A DNA stretch of 64,000 nucleotides from an uncultured bacterium (GTDB lineage: Bacteria; Verrucomicrobiota; Kiritimatiellia; CAIKKV01). The stretch spans positions 186,001-250,000 of the forward strand of contig CALHRZ010000007.1 of the NCBI GenBank assembly GCA_938038445.1, read 5' to 3'. This document shows positions 1-7,081 of this stretch, in pieces. The notes below the pieces were generated by a model, which was not told the DNA's origin, did no database searches, and was given only the letters and a program-made list of their open reading frames with translations. The first letter of the stretch is position 1; each line of letters opens with the position of its first letter. A program made the translations under genes and the position numbers.

Positions 1-476
1 AGCACACTGTCCTCCGCCCCGGGCAACGCCAGGAAAGTTGTCTCTTCGCGCCGTTTTTTTACACGGAAAAACGGTATGATTTGCAAATGCCGGGAGGGGA
101 AAAATCGACGTCTTCCCGCGGCCGCATTTGGCCTTTGGCGAGCTGGCAGCAAGGGGGGGAGGATTTTTCCTTCCGAACCCTTGAACTCTGGCCTTTCGCT
201 CCTGCCCATGCGGTGGAACGGTTGTATGCGCCCTTTTGGACCCTTTATTCCCATGATCGGATGGACGGCAGGGTGCGGGACGAGGTGCTGTGGGGCCTTT
301 TCCGACGGTCTCGCGGAGGATCGGATGTCCACACCTCCCTTTTTCCTTTGTTCTCCTGGGGAGGAGATCGGGAAACGGACCGGTTTTACTGGCAGTTTCT
401 CAAGGGGTTTCTGGAATACGAGCGCGAGGGCGAAACGCGCGGTTTTCGCTTTCTTTACTTCCTGAGGCGGCCCTAA
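1..476 (+). CDS. Conserved protein of unknown function, C-terminal part (5' end outside window)
   Basis: The reading frame is open from the first base of the window to a TAA at 474-476, so the gene starts upstream. About 157 residues are visible. They are rich in aromatic residues and arginine (for example 'WPLASW', 'LELWPF', 'ERLYAPFWTLY', 'FRFLYFLRRP'). I know this style only as hypothetical proteins of Verrucomicrobiota/Kiritimatiellota-type genomes and cannot assign a function. The gene stops one base before the mlaE-like start codon, so it probably belongs to the same transcript, which would tie it to envelope lipid transport; that link is inference. An ATG at 76 in another frame is a shadow. 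Confidence 0.7.
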   Translation, partial: HTVLRPGQRQESCLFAPFFYTEKRYDLQMPGGEKSTSSRGRIWPLASWQQGGEDFSFRTLELWPFAPAHAVERLYAPFWTLYSHDRMDGRVRDEVLWGLFRRSRGGSDVHTSLFPLFSWGGDRETDRFYWQFLKGFLEYEREGETRGFRFLYFLRRP

Positions 477-477
477 A

Positions 478-1296
478 ATGCGATCGGTTCTGCGCGAGCC
501 AGAAGAACCCCGTACGCCGATCAACCTCTTTCATTCGTGGGGGATTCAATTCCTTGCGGTCCTTCGCGAAACGGGAATTGCGGCGCTCATTCTCGTTGGC
601 GGGCTCATCGCCGTCCGGCATCTCGTTTCCTCCCGGGCGCGGAGCGACTTCATGCGTCAACTGTTTCTCGCGGGGGTCAAGAGCATTCCCGTTGTGACGG
701 TCGTCGGCATGTTTACGGGCATGATCCTTTCGCTTCAAACCGGCCTGGCCCTTCGACGGTTTGGGCAGGAAGTCAATATTGGAACCGCTGTCATGGTCTC
801 GATGCTCCGGGAGATGGGGCCCTTCATGACGGGGCTCATTCTGGCGGCCAGCGTGGGCTCCTCCATGGCGGCGCAACTGGGCACGATGACGATCTCCGAA
901 GAAGTGGCGGCGCTCGAAATCATGTCCATTGATCCCATCCGTTTTCTTGTGATGCCCCGGCTTTGGGCGCTGGCCGTCATGGGACCGCTCCTATCCTTTT
1001 ATTCCTGCATGATGGGCGTGTTCGGCGGGGGCGTTGTGGGGATGACTCAGTTGGGGGTCGCTTGGTCGGCCTACTGGGACAACGCAACCCTTTTTGCGGA
1101 TAATAAGGACCTTTGGGTCGGGATGCTCAAGGCGCTCTGCTTCGGCCTGATCATCGCGACGACGGCCTGTCATCAGGGCTTTGCGGCTCGCAAAGGCGCG
1201 ATCGGCGTCGGCGAAGCGACCCGCCGCACCGTGATCCTTTCCTTTTTGTTGATCCTCATGACGGGTTATTTCATCACACGGCTTTTCTACGTATGA
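478..1296 (+). CDS. mlaE: MlaE-type ABC permease (MCE/Mla lipid transport system 1)
   Basis: 272 residues with a hydrophilic N-terminus of about 25 residues and then five or so membrane segments, as expected for the MlaE/YrbE permease family. The family hallmark 'MSIDPIRFLVMPRLWA', the cytoplasmic coupling-helix region that contacts the ATPase, is present. The family forms the inner-membrane core of an MCE transporter that moves phospholipids between the membranes of diderm bacteria. Its TGA overlaps the ATG of the ATPase gene (ATGA at 1293-1296), which is followed by an MCE-domain gene with the same overlap, so this is a complete E-F-D operon. Direction of transport and substrate cannot be read from sequence. 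Confidence 0.93.
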   Translation: MRSVLREPEEPRTPINLFHSWGIQFLAVLRETGIAALILVGGLIAVRHLVSSRARSDFMRQLFLAGVKSIPVVTVVGMFTGMILSLQTGLALRRFGQEVNIGTAVMVSMLREMGPFMTGLILAASVGSSMAAQLGTMTISEEVAALEIMSIDPIRFLVMPRLWALAVMGPLLSFYSCMMGVFGGGVVGMTQLGVAWSAYWDNATLFADNKDLWVGMLKALCFGLIIATTACHQGFAARKGAIGVGEATRRTVILSFLLILMTGYFITRLFYV

Positions 1297-2057
1297 TCCG
1301 GTTCGAACAGGTGACGAAACGGTTTGGTTCGCAAACGGTCCTGGACCGGGTGGATCTTGAAGTTCGGCGGGGAGAGACTTTTGTGATTGTAGGCCCTTCC
1401 GGGGTCGGGAAAAGCGTCACGCTGAAGCACATGATCCGGCTCCTGACGCCCGACGAAGGTCGGGTCTGGTTGGAGGAGGATTGCGTTAATGAAGCGGATG
1501 GTGCGACGCTTGTCCGAATCCGGGACCGTTTTGGCGTGCTGTTTCAGAATGCGGCGCTTTTGGCTTGGCTGACCGTTTTTGAGAATGTCGCCCTTCCGCT
1601 TCGGGAACGGACGCGGTGGAGCGAGGCGGAGATCGCGCAACGGGTCCGGGACTGTCTGGCTCTTGTGGGGCTCGAGGCGCATGCGGAGAAATATCCCGAC
1701 GAACTGTCGGGAGGAATGCGCAAGCGGGCCGGTTTGGCGCGCGCCATCGTTCGGCGTCCGGAAATTATTCTATACGACGAGCCTACAAGCGGTTTGGATC
1801 CTGTTTCTTCCCGCTCCATCGACCGGCTCATCAACGACATGCGGGCGCAACTCGGCGTCACCAGCGTGGTCGTCACCCACGACATGCACAGCGCCTTGGG
1901 AATCGGAACCCGGATCGCCCTCATTCATGGGGGCCGTTTCGTCGAGATCGCTGAACCGGGTTCGTTTCTCCGCTCTTCCCATCCCAAAGTACGGGAGTTT
2001 TTGGAAGCCCAATACATCACGCAGCCGGGGCCTTGGAGCCCGGGAGGACGAGAATGA
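1293..2057 (+). CDS. mlaF: MlaF-type ABC transporter ATPase (system 1)
   Basis: 254 residues from the ATG that overlaps the permease stop; the open frame extends upstream but that part lies inside the permease gene. All ABC ATPase motifs are intact: Walker A GPSGVGKS (about residues 34-41), signature LSGGM (about 138), Walker B with the catalytic glutamate 'ILYDEPTSGLDP' (about 157) and the switch histidine in 'VVVTHD' (about 192). It powers the MlaE/MlaD complex on the cytoplasmic face. The intact motifs contrast with the paralogous protein at 38334-39059, where they are missing. ATGA overlap with mlaD downstream. Confidence 0.95.
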   Translation: MIRFEQVTKRFGSQTVLDRVDLEVRRGETFVIVGPSGVGKSVTLKHMIRLLTPDEGRVWLEEDCVNEADGATLVRIRDRFGVLFQNAALLAWLTVFENVALPLRERTRWSEAEIAQRVRDCLALVGLEAHAEKYPDELSGGMRKRAGLARAIVRRPEIILYDEPTSGLDPVSSRSIDRLINDMRAQLGVTSVVVTHDMHSALGIGTRIALIHGGRFVEIAEPGSFLRSSHPKVREFLEAQYITQPGPWSPGGRE

Positions 2058-3154
2058 ATACCAGAATGCAGCGAGACATCCGGTTGGAGTTGACGGTCGG
2101 TTTGGTGGTTTTTACCCTCTTCGCTGGGCTTTTGGCGTTTACCGTCTTTCTGGCCCAGGACTCCATTTTTCGCCGCACCTGGTCGGTGGAGGTGCAGTTC
2201 GGCGAAATCAGCACGCTTCGCGACGGGGACAAAGTGGTGGTCCGGGGAATGCCGGTTGGGAAGGTGAGGCGGCTGACCCTGACGAGGGAGGGCGTACGGG
2301 TCCTTTGTGCGCTGGATCAGCCGTTGGCGATCCATCGAGACTATCGGGTTCGGATCGTGTCCACTTCGATGCTCGGCGGCAAGGCGCTTCAGATTGATGC
2401 GGGATCTCCTCCCGAGGAACTTCTGCCGGAGGGAACTCTCCTCGTCGGGACCGATCCGACCGATTTGGTCGAGGAAGCCTCTTCGGCGGTTGCGCGGATT
2501 CGAAATGCACTTGAAGAGGGCGCGATTCTCGAAAATATCCAGGCGGGAGTTGCTTCCTTTCGCGAGGTGGCCGACAAAGTAAACGCGGGAGAGGGGGTCT
2601 TGGGCCGGCTGGTCAACGATCGTGAGATGGCCGATTCGCTTTCGGCCTTTGCGGCCCGACTCAAGGAGGTGTCCAGCCGCATCGAACGCCAGGAAGGATT
2701 GCTGGGAAAACTCCTCTCACCCGACGACACGCTGTACCGGGATATTTCCGAGACGGCCGCTTCCTTCAAGGCGATTGCGGTTCGGCTTGAGCAGGGCGAG
2801 GGCACTCTCGGCAAACTTCTCTCCGCCGACGATTCTTTGTATCGGGATCTCGCCGATACGGCCGCTTCGCTCAAAACCTTAGCGGCCCGGTTGGAAAACG
2901 GCGAAGGACTGTTGGGTAAGTTGATGAATCCGGAAGAAACTCTATACCAGGACATCCGGGAGACTGTGGCGGCGCTGAAGTCCGTTGCGCAGGGGCTTGA
3001 GAAAGGAGAGGGGACGTTAGGGCTTTTGCTCCGCGATGAGGCGGTGTACAAGCAGGTCAAGACGGCCCTTGAGCAACTGAATGCCGCGCTGGACGATTAT
3101 CGCGAAACCGCTCCGATCACGGCGTTTGGGAGTTTGATTCTTGGGGCCCTGTAG
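2054..3154 (+). CDS. mlaD: MlaD-type MCE-domain protein with long repeat-containing C-terminus (system 1)
   Basis: 366 residues. A single membrane segment near residues 14-35 anchors the protein, followed by one MCE domain (about residues 40-125, including 'VVRGMPVGKVRRLTL' and 'VRIVSTSMLGGKALQID'). The remaining 200 or so residues are helical and carry four 35-residue repeats beginning '(L/T)LGKLLS-DD-LYRD' plus one shorter, diverged copy. MCE proteins form hexameric rings or tubes that shield lipid in the periplasm, and the repeats could lengthen a helical needle (inference). The start ATG at 2054 overlaps the ATPase stop. Last gene of the operon; a 5-bp inverted repeat at 3151-3166 is too weak to call as a terminator. 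Confidence 0.92.
   Translation: MNTRMQRDIRLELTVGLVVFTLFAGLLAFTVFLAQDSIFRRTWSVEVQFGEISTLRDGDKVVVRGMPVGKVRRLTLTREGVRVLCALDQPLAIHRDYRVRIVSTSMLGGKALQIDAGSPPEELLPEGTLLVGTDPTDLVEEASSAVARIRNALEEGAILENIQAGVASFREVADKVNAGEGVLGRLVNDREMADSLSAFAARLKEVSSRIERQEGLLGKLLSPDDTLYRDISETAASFKAIAVRLEQGEGTLGKLLSADDSLYRDLADTAASLKTLAARLENGEGLLGKLMNPEETLYQDIRETVAALKSVAQGLEKGEGTLGLLLRDEAVYKQVKTALEQLNAALDDYRETAPITAFGSLILGAL
2597..3118 (+). repeat. In-frame 105-bp (35-aa) repeats in the MlaD-like gene
   Basis: Units start at 2699, 2804, 2909 and 3014, exactly 105 nt apart, preceded by a diverged 102-nt unit at 2597. Each encodes a glycine turn (GEG-LGKLL) followed by an acidic segment and an amphipathic helix (TAASLK-LA-RLE). 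Thirty-five is five heptads, which fits a coiled-coil extension. Confidence 0.85.
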
Positions 3155-3171
3155 GACGACAGGTCTGCCGT

Positions 3172-3201
3172 TTCGACTTTTGGTTTGTGATAAGGTATAA
3201 T
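3172..3201 (+). promoter_or_regulatory. Putative thiC promoter, leaderless arrangement
   Basis: A perfect -10 TATAAT lies at 3196-3201 with a poor -35 (TTCGAC, 3172-3177) 18 nt upstream. Only six bases separate the -10 from the chosen ATG at 3208, so transcription would start at or next to the start codon. There is no room for a TPP riboswitch. Confidence 0.5.
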
Positions 3202-3207
3202 GGAAGG

Positions 3208-4524
3208 ATGCGAACCTACGAAACGCAGATAATGGCCGCTCGGCGGGGCCGATTGACGCCGGAAATGGAGCAGGTTCTTCGCGACGAACCCCTCGGTCGG
3301 GAGCGTCTTCTGGCCGATCTGGCAGCCGGGCGAACGGTCATTCCCGCCAACCGCCTCCGAGGGAACCGCCTGGCGAAAGGAATTGGAGCCGGGCTCCGGA
3401 CGAAGGTGAACGTGAATCTGGGTGTTTCGCCGGATCGGAGTCACGAGGAGGCGGAGATGGAAAAGGCGCGTCTGGCCCTTGGGCTGGGGGCTGATGCCTT
3501 GATGGACTTGAGCCTGAGTCCCGATTCCGCTGCTCTTCGCCGCCGATTGCTCCGGGAGATTCCTCTCCCCATGGGCACGGTGCCGGTTTATGATGCTCCA
3601 TGGCGTTTTAATCGGGACTTCGAGCGCCTTTCCGTCCGGCAGCTCTTCGAAACCGTCGAGGCGCATGCGGAGGATGGCGTGGACTTTATGACGATTCACG
3701 CCGGTCTGACCCGTTCGGGAATCGAACGGTTGAGAGCCCGACGCCGTCTCACCCATGTCGTGAGTCGCGGAGGGGCGCTTCTGCTGTCGTGGATGGAAGC
3801 GAACCGCCGCGAAAATCCTTTCTATGAACATTTCGATCGTCTGTTGTTGCTTTGTGCCCGCTATGACGTTACGATAAGCCTGGGCGATGGATTGCGGCCG
3901 GGCAGTTTGCACGATGCCGGCGATGGAGCGCAGATTCAGGAATTGATCCTCTTGGGCGAGCTGGCCGAACGGGCGCGGGCGAAGGGAGTTCAAGTCATGA
4001 TCGAAGGGCCCGGCCACGTTCCCCTTCATGAAATTGAATCGCAGATTCAGATGGCCAAGAAGCTCACTCGGAACGCGCCCCTCTATGTGCTGGGGCCGTT
4101 GGTCACGGATGTGGCACCCGGATACGATCACGTCACCTCGGCCATCGGCGGGGCCTGGGCCGCGGCGGCGGGCGCCGATTTTCTTTGTTACGTCACGCCC
4201 GCGGAGCACCTTCGACTTCCCGACCTTGCCGACGTGCGTGAAGGGCTTTTGACGGCTCGCATCGCGGCCCATGCGGGCGATATTGCGAAAGGGGTTCCGG
4301 GCGCCCGGGAATGGGACGATGCCATGAGCGCGGCCCGGGGCGCTTTAGACTGGAAGCGGATGGAGCAACGGGCGTTGGACCCTGAAAAAGTTCGTGCCTA
4401 CCGGGGGGGATCTCCTCCTGCCGACCGCCAGGTTTGCACCATGTGCGGGCCGATGTGCGCCATGAAACGGAGTCGGGCCGCTCTTTGTCGCAACGCGGGC
4501 CGGAACAATCGGAAGACCCCGTGA
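3208..4524 (+). CDS. thiC: Phosphomethylpyrimidine synthase
   Basis: 438 residues, the short ThiC form without the long N-terminal extension of the E. coli enzyme. ThiC is a radical-SAM enzyme that rearranges aminoimidazole ribotide to hydroxymethylpyrimidine phosphate for thiamine. Visible landmarks are 'GRLTPEMEQVLRDE' at the N-terminus, 'DALMDLSLS', 'DFMTIHAGL', 'MIEGPGHVPLHEI', 'LGPLVTDVAPGYDH' and 'YVTPAEHLRLP'. The C-terminal iron-sulfur motif is C410-x2-C413-x3-C417, one residue tighter than the CX2CX4C of the long form. The start at 3208 gives a normal short-ThiC N-terminus. No other thiamine gene is near. It heads an operon of unrelated genes joined by start-stop overlaps. Confidence 0.95.
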   Translation: MRTYETQIMAARRGRLTPEMEQVLRDEPLGRERLLADLAAGRTVIPANRLRGNRLAKGIGAGLRTKVNVNLGVSPDRSHEEAEMEKARLALGLGADALMDLSLSPDSAALRRRLLREIPLPMGTVPVYDAPWRFNRDFERLSVRQLFETVEAHAEDGVDFMTIHAGLTRSGIERLRARRRLTHVVSRGGALLLSWMEANRRENPFYEHFDRLLLLCARYDVTISLGDGLRPGSLHDAGDGAQIQELILLGELAERARAKGVQVMIEGPGHVPLHEIESQIQMAKKLTRNAPLYVLGPLVTDVAPGYDHVTSAIGGAWAAAAGADFLCYVTPAEHLRLPDLADVREGLLTARIAAHAGDIAKGVPGAREWDDAMSAARGALDWKRMEQRALDPEKVRAYRGGSPPADRQVCTMCGPMCAMKRSRAALCRNAGRNNRKTP

Positions 4525-5456
4525 CGAACGCGCTCCGATCGGACGAACGCTTGTTGCATCGGTTTCTTTGGCTGACCGCCCGAATCGGAACGGCTTTGGT
4601 ATTGCCGCTTTCCCGCTCTTCCGTGCTTGCCCTCGGCCGTTGCCTTGGCCGTTGCGGGTACCGGCTCCTGGGTCGTGATCGCGCCATCGCGCGCGCCAAT
4701 CTTGAAATGGCTTATGGGACAGCCCTGACGCGCAGCCAGCGGGAAGCCGTGATTCGCGAGTCCTTCGGCTCGTTTACGCGGGCCATTTTGGACAGCGTCT
4801 GGTTTCTCGGCCATTTTTCCGACCGCATCCGCCAATGGGTGCAAATTGAGAAGTCTCTCGATCATTGGACGGCAAAAGGTCCGGTCATCGCGGTGACCGC
4901 TCATCTGGGCAATTGGGAATTGCTGGGGCAGGTGGGGGCGTTTCTAGGAGCGCCTCCCTTGAGTGTGGCGGCTCGGTCCCGCAATCCCGCGATCGATCGG
5001 TTTTTTGCCGCGCAAAGGGAAAAGAATGGAATGCGGATCGTCTGGCGGGAGGGGGCCATGCGCGCCTTGCGGCAGGAGCTTGCAGCGGGAGGGCGGGTGG
5101 CGCTTGTGCTGGACCAGCACATTCGGCCTTCGGAAGGGGCTGCCTGGATCCGTTTTTTCGGCCGTCAGGCGGCGATGTCCCCTGCCGCGGCCCTTCTGGC
5201 TCAACGGTTCGAGGCCCGCGTTCTGCCCGCGTTTTGTTTGGCTCTTCCCGACGGGCGTTACCAAGTGTTCGCACACGAACCCCTTCCATATGACGGAGCG
5301 GCCGACATCAATCAAGCGATTGCCGATGTTTTTGAACGGGAAATCCGGGCTCATCCCGGCCAGTGGCTCTGGATGTACAAGCGGTGGAAATATCTGCCAC
5401 CCGGCGGGAGGATGCAAGATTACCCTTTTTACGCGCGCAGGGAGGATTCACAGTGA
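4521..5456 (+). CDS. Lipid A biosynthesis-type lauroyl acyltransferase (LpxL/HtrB family)
   Basis: 311 residues from a GTG overlapping the thiC stop (GTGA); the open frame continues upstream inside thiC and was trimmed. The catalytic HX4E motif is 'AHLGNWE' with H128 and E133, followed by 'AVAARSRNPAIDRFF', 'LVLDQHI' and the 'HPGQWLWMYKRWKY' segment near the C-terminus typical of the family. An N-terminal hydrophobic stretch would tether it to the inner membrane. Family members transfer a secondary acyl chain to the lipid A precursor, which supports a lipopolysaccharide-bearing outer membrane. Which acyl chain is added cannot be read, so I avoid a firm gene symbol. Confidence 0.88.
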   Translation: MTNALRSDERLLHRFLWLTARIGTALVLPLSRSSVLALGRCLGRCGYRLLGRDRAIARANLEMAYGTALTRSQREAVIRESFGSFTRAILDSVWFLGHFSDRIRQWVQIEKSLDHWTAKGPVIAVTAHLGNWELLGQVGAFLGAPPLSVAARSRNPAIDRFFAAQREKNGMRIVWREGAMRALRQELAAGGRVALVLDQHIRPSEGAAWIRFFGRQAAMSPAAALLAQRFEARVLPAFCLALPDGRYQVFAHEPLPYDGAADINQAIADVFEREIRAHPGQWLWMYKRWKYLPPGGRMQDYPFYARREDSQ

Positions 5457-6346
5457 AAACGCTCGGCATTATCGGCGGCAGCGGCCTTTATGAGTGGCCG
5501 GGATTGGAGAAAGTCAAGCGGCGGCGCATCTCCACGCCGTTTGGAGATCCATCCGATGAATTCCTTTGCGGGGAATGGAAAGGGTGTCGGGTGGTCTTTC
5601 TGCCCCGGCACGGACGGGGGCATCGGCTTCTCCCCTCCGAGATTCCCCATCGGGCCAATATTTTTGGATTCAAAATTTTGGGTGTGGGAGCCGTAGTTTC
5701 TGTGAGTGCCGTGGGCAGTTTGCGGGAGGAGATGCGTCCGCAGGATGTCGTTTTGCCGGATCAATATTTCGACCGTACTAAAAATTCCGCCGCGCATACC
5801 TTTTTCGGAAACGGCGTTGCGGCGCATATTGCCTTCGGCGAGCCCGCCTGCCCAGTATTGCGTTCTCGGTTGGCTTCCGTTTTGCGGGAGCTTCTCGCAC
5901 AGGATCGCGCCGGCCGAAGGCTTTTCGATCGGGGAATATATGTCAACATGGAGGGGCCTGCCTTTTCCACGCGGGCCGAATCCGAAACCTATCGGCGGCT
6001 TGGTTTTGATGTGATCGGCATGACCAGTCTGGCTGAAGCCAAATTATGTCGGGAGGCCGAAATCTGTTACCAACCAATGGCCATGGTAACCGATTACGAT
6101 TGCTGGCACGAAACGGAGGAACCGGTGACCGTCGAGATGGTGATTGCGAATGTGAATGCCAACGCGGCGCTGGCCCGTGATGCCCTGATGCGGTTAATGG
6201 AATCGTGGGCCACTCCGCAGCCCGAAGGGGAGACATGCGAATGTGGACGGGCGCTTCAGAACGCGATCATCACTGATCGGAGCCGCATTCCCGCCGAGTG
6301 GCGGAAACGAATGGCCCCCGTTACGGGACGAGTTCTTGGCGAATGA
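5453..6346 (+). CDS. mtnP: S-methyl-5'-thioadenosine phosphorylase
   Basis: 297 residues, GTG start overlapping the acyltransferase stop. Purine nucleoside phosphorylase fold: 'GIIGGSGLYEW' at the N-terminus (phosphate loop), 'LPRHGRGH' and 'SEIPHRANIFGFK', 'VNMEGPAFSTRAESETYR' and 'GMTSLAEAKLCREAEICY'. The last two are the substrate-binding and signature regions of the MTA phosphorylase group. The reaction cleaves methylthioadenosine, a by-product of polyamine synthesis, to adenine and methylthioribose-1-phosphate. A 6-oxopurine phosphorylase specificity cannot be excluded by eye. No other methionine-salvage gene is adjacent. Confidence 0.9.
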   Translation: MKTLGIIGGSGLYEWPGLEKVKRRRISTPFGDPSDEFLCGEWKGCRVVFLPRHGRGHRLLPSEIPHRANIFGFKILGVGAVVSVSAVGSLREEMRPQDVVLPDQYFDRTKNSAAHTFFGNGVAAHIAFGEPACPVLRSRLASVLRELLAQDRAGRRLFDRGIYVNMEGPAFSTRAESETYRRLGFDVIGMTSLAEAKLCREAEICYQPMAMVTDYDCWHETEEPVTVEMVIANVNANAALARDALMRLMESWATPQPEGETCECGRALQNAIITDRSRIPAEWRKRMAPVTGRVLGE

Positions 6347-7068
6347 AGCGATTCGTTCTTGAAATTGGCCGCCTGGCGCTCGATTTGCTTTATCCCCGTT
6401 TTTGCGAGGGGTGCGGAAAACCGGTTCGCACGATGCCCGACTTTCTTTGCTGGGATTGCACTCTTCAAATCATTCCGATCCGACCTCCGTACTGCGCCCG
6501 CTGCGGCGATCCGGTCGATGGGGTCACCGGAAAGCCCTTTGTCTGTTCGTTCTGCGTTCGGGAGCCGCCGCCGTTTGATCTGGCGCGATCAGCGGTCCGG
6601 TATGGGGGACCGATCCGGCCCCTTCTTCACCGGTTTAAGTATTTGGACGGGCTTCACGTGGCCGGCCAGTTGACCGACCTCCTGGCGCGTGCGGTGGAAA
6701 CCCACTACCAACCCGATCGGTTCGATTTGGTGGCCTATGTTCCTCTGTATCCGGCGCGGGAACGACGGCGTGCCTACAATCAATCCCGCATTCTTGCAGA
6801 GCGGTTGGCACGCCGTTATGGAATTTCCGTGTTTCGGGGGGTTGAACGAATTCGCGACACGGGCACTCAAACGCGGTTGAACATGAGCGAACGGGCGGTC
6901 AACGTCAGGGGGGCTTTCGCCGTTGTGAACTCCGCATTTGTCGAGGGAAAGCGTTTTCTTTTGGTAGACGATGTGATGACAACCGGCGCGACGTTGCGGG
7001 AGTTGGCCCGTGTTCTCAAGCTGGCCGGTGCCGAACGGGTCTGGGCGGCTACCGTTGCGCGGGGATGA
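6343..7068 (+). CDS. comF: ComF family phosphoribosyltransferase-like protein
   Basis: 241 residues from an ATG overlapping the mtnP stop. The N-terminus has four CxxC-type pairs ('CEGCGKP', 'CWDC', 'CARCGDP', 'CSFCVRE'), the double zinc finger of ComF proteins. The C-terminal half is a phosphoribosyltransferase-like domain with the PRPP loop 'LLVDDVMTTGATL' and the 'RRAYNQSRILAERLARR' segment. ComF proteins are linked to DNA uptake during natural transformation in several bacteria, although many carriers are not known to be competent. No other competence gene is in the window, so its job here is open. Confidence 0.9.
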   Translation: MKRFVLEIGRLALDLLYPRFCEGCGKPVRTMPDFLCWDCTLQIIPIRPPYCARCGDPVDGVTGKPFVCSFCVREPPPFDLARSAVRYGGPIRPLLHRFKYLDGLHVAGQLTDLLARAVETHYQPDRFDLVAYVPLYPARERRRAYNQSRILAERLARRYGISVFRGVERIRDTGTQTRLNMSERAVNVRGAFAVVNSAFVEGKRFLLVDDVMTTGATLRELARVLKLAGAERVWAATVARG

Positions 7069-7081
7069 AGGAGGGATTACG

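Noticed and set aside
3150-3166. CCTGT/ACAGG inverted repeat after mlaD as a terminator
   Set aside because: Only five base pairs and no T-run directly after it.
4435-4458. Tighter Cys spacing (CX2CX3C) in the ThiC iron-sulfur motif
   Set aside because: It differs from the E. coli CX2CX4C, but I believe short ThiC proteins of other bacteria and archaea have this spacing, so it is probably clade-normal rather than a defect.
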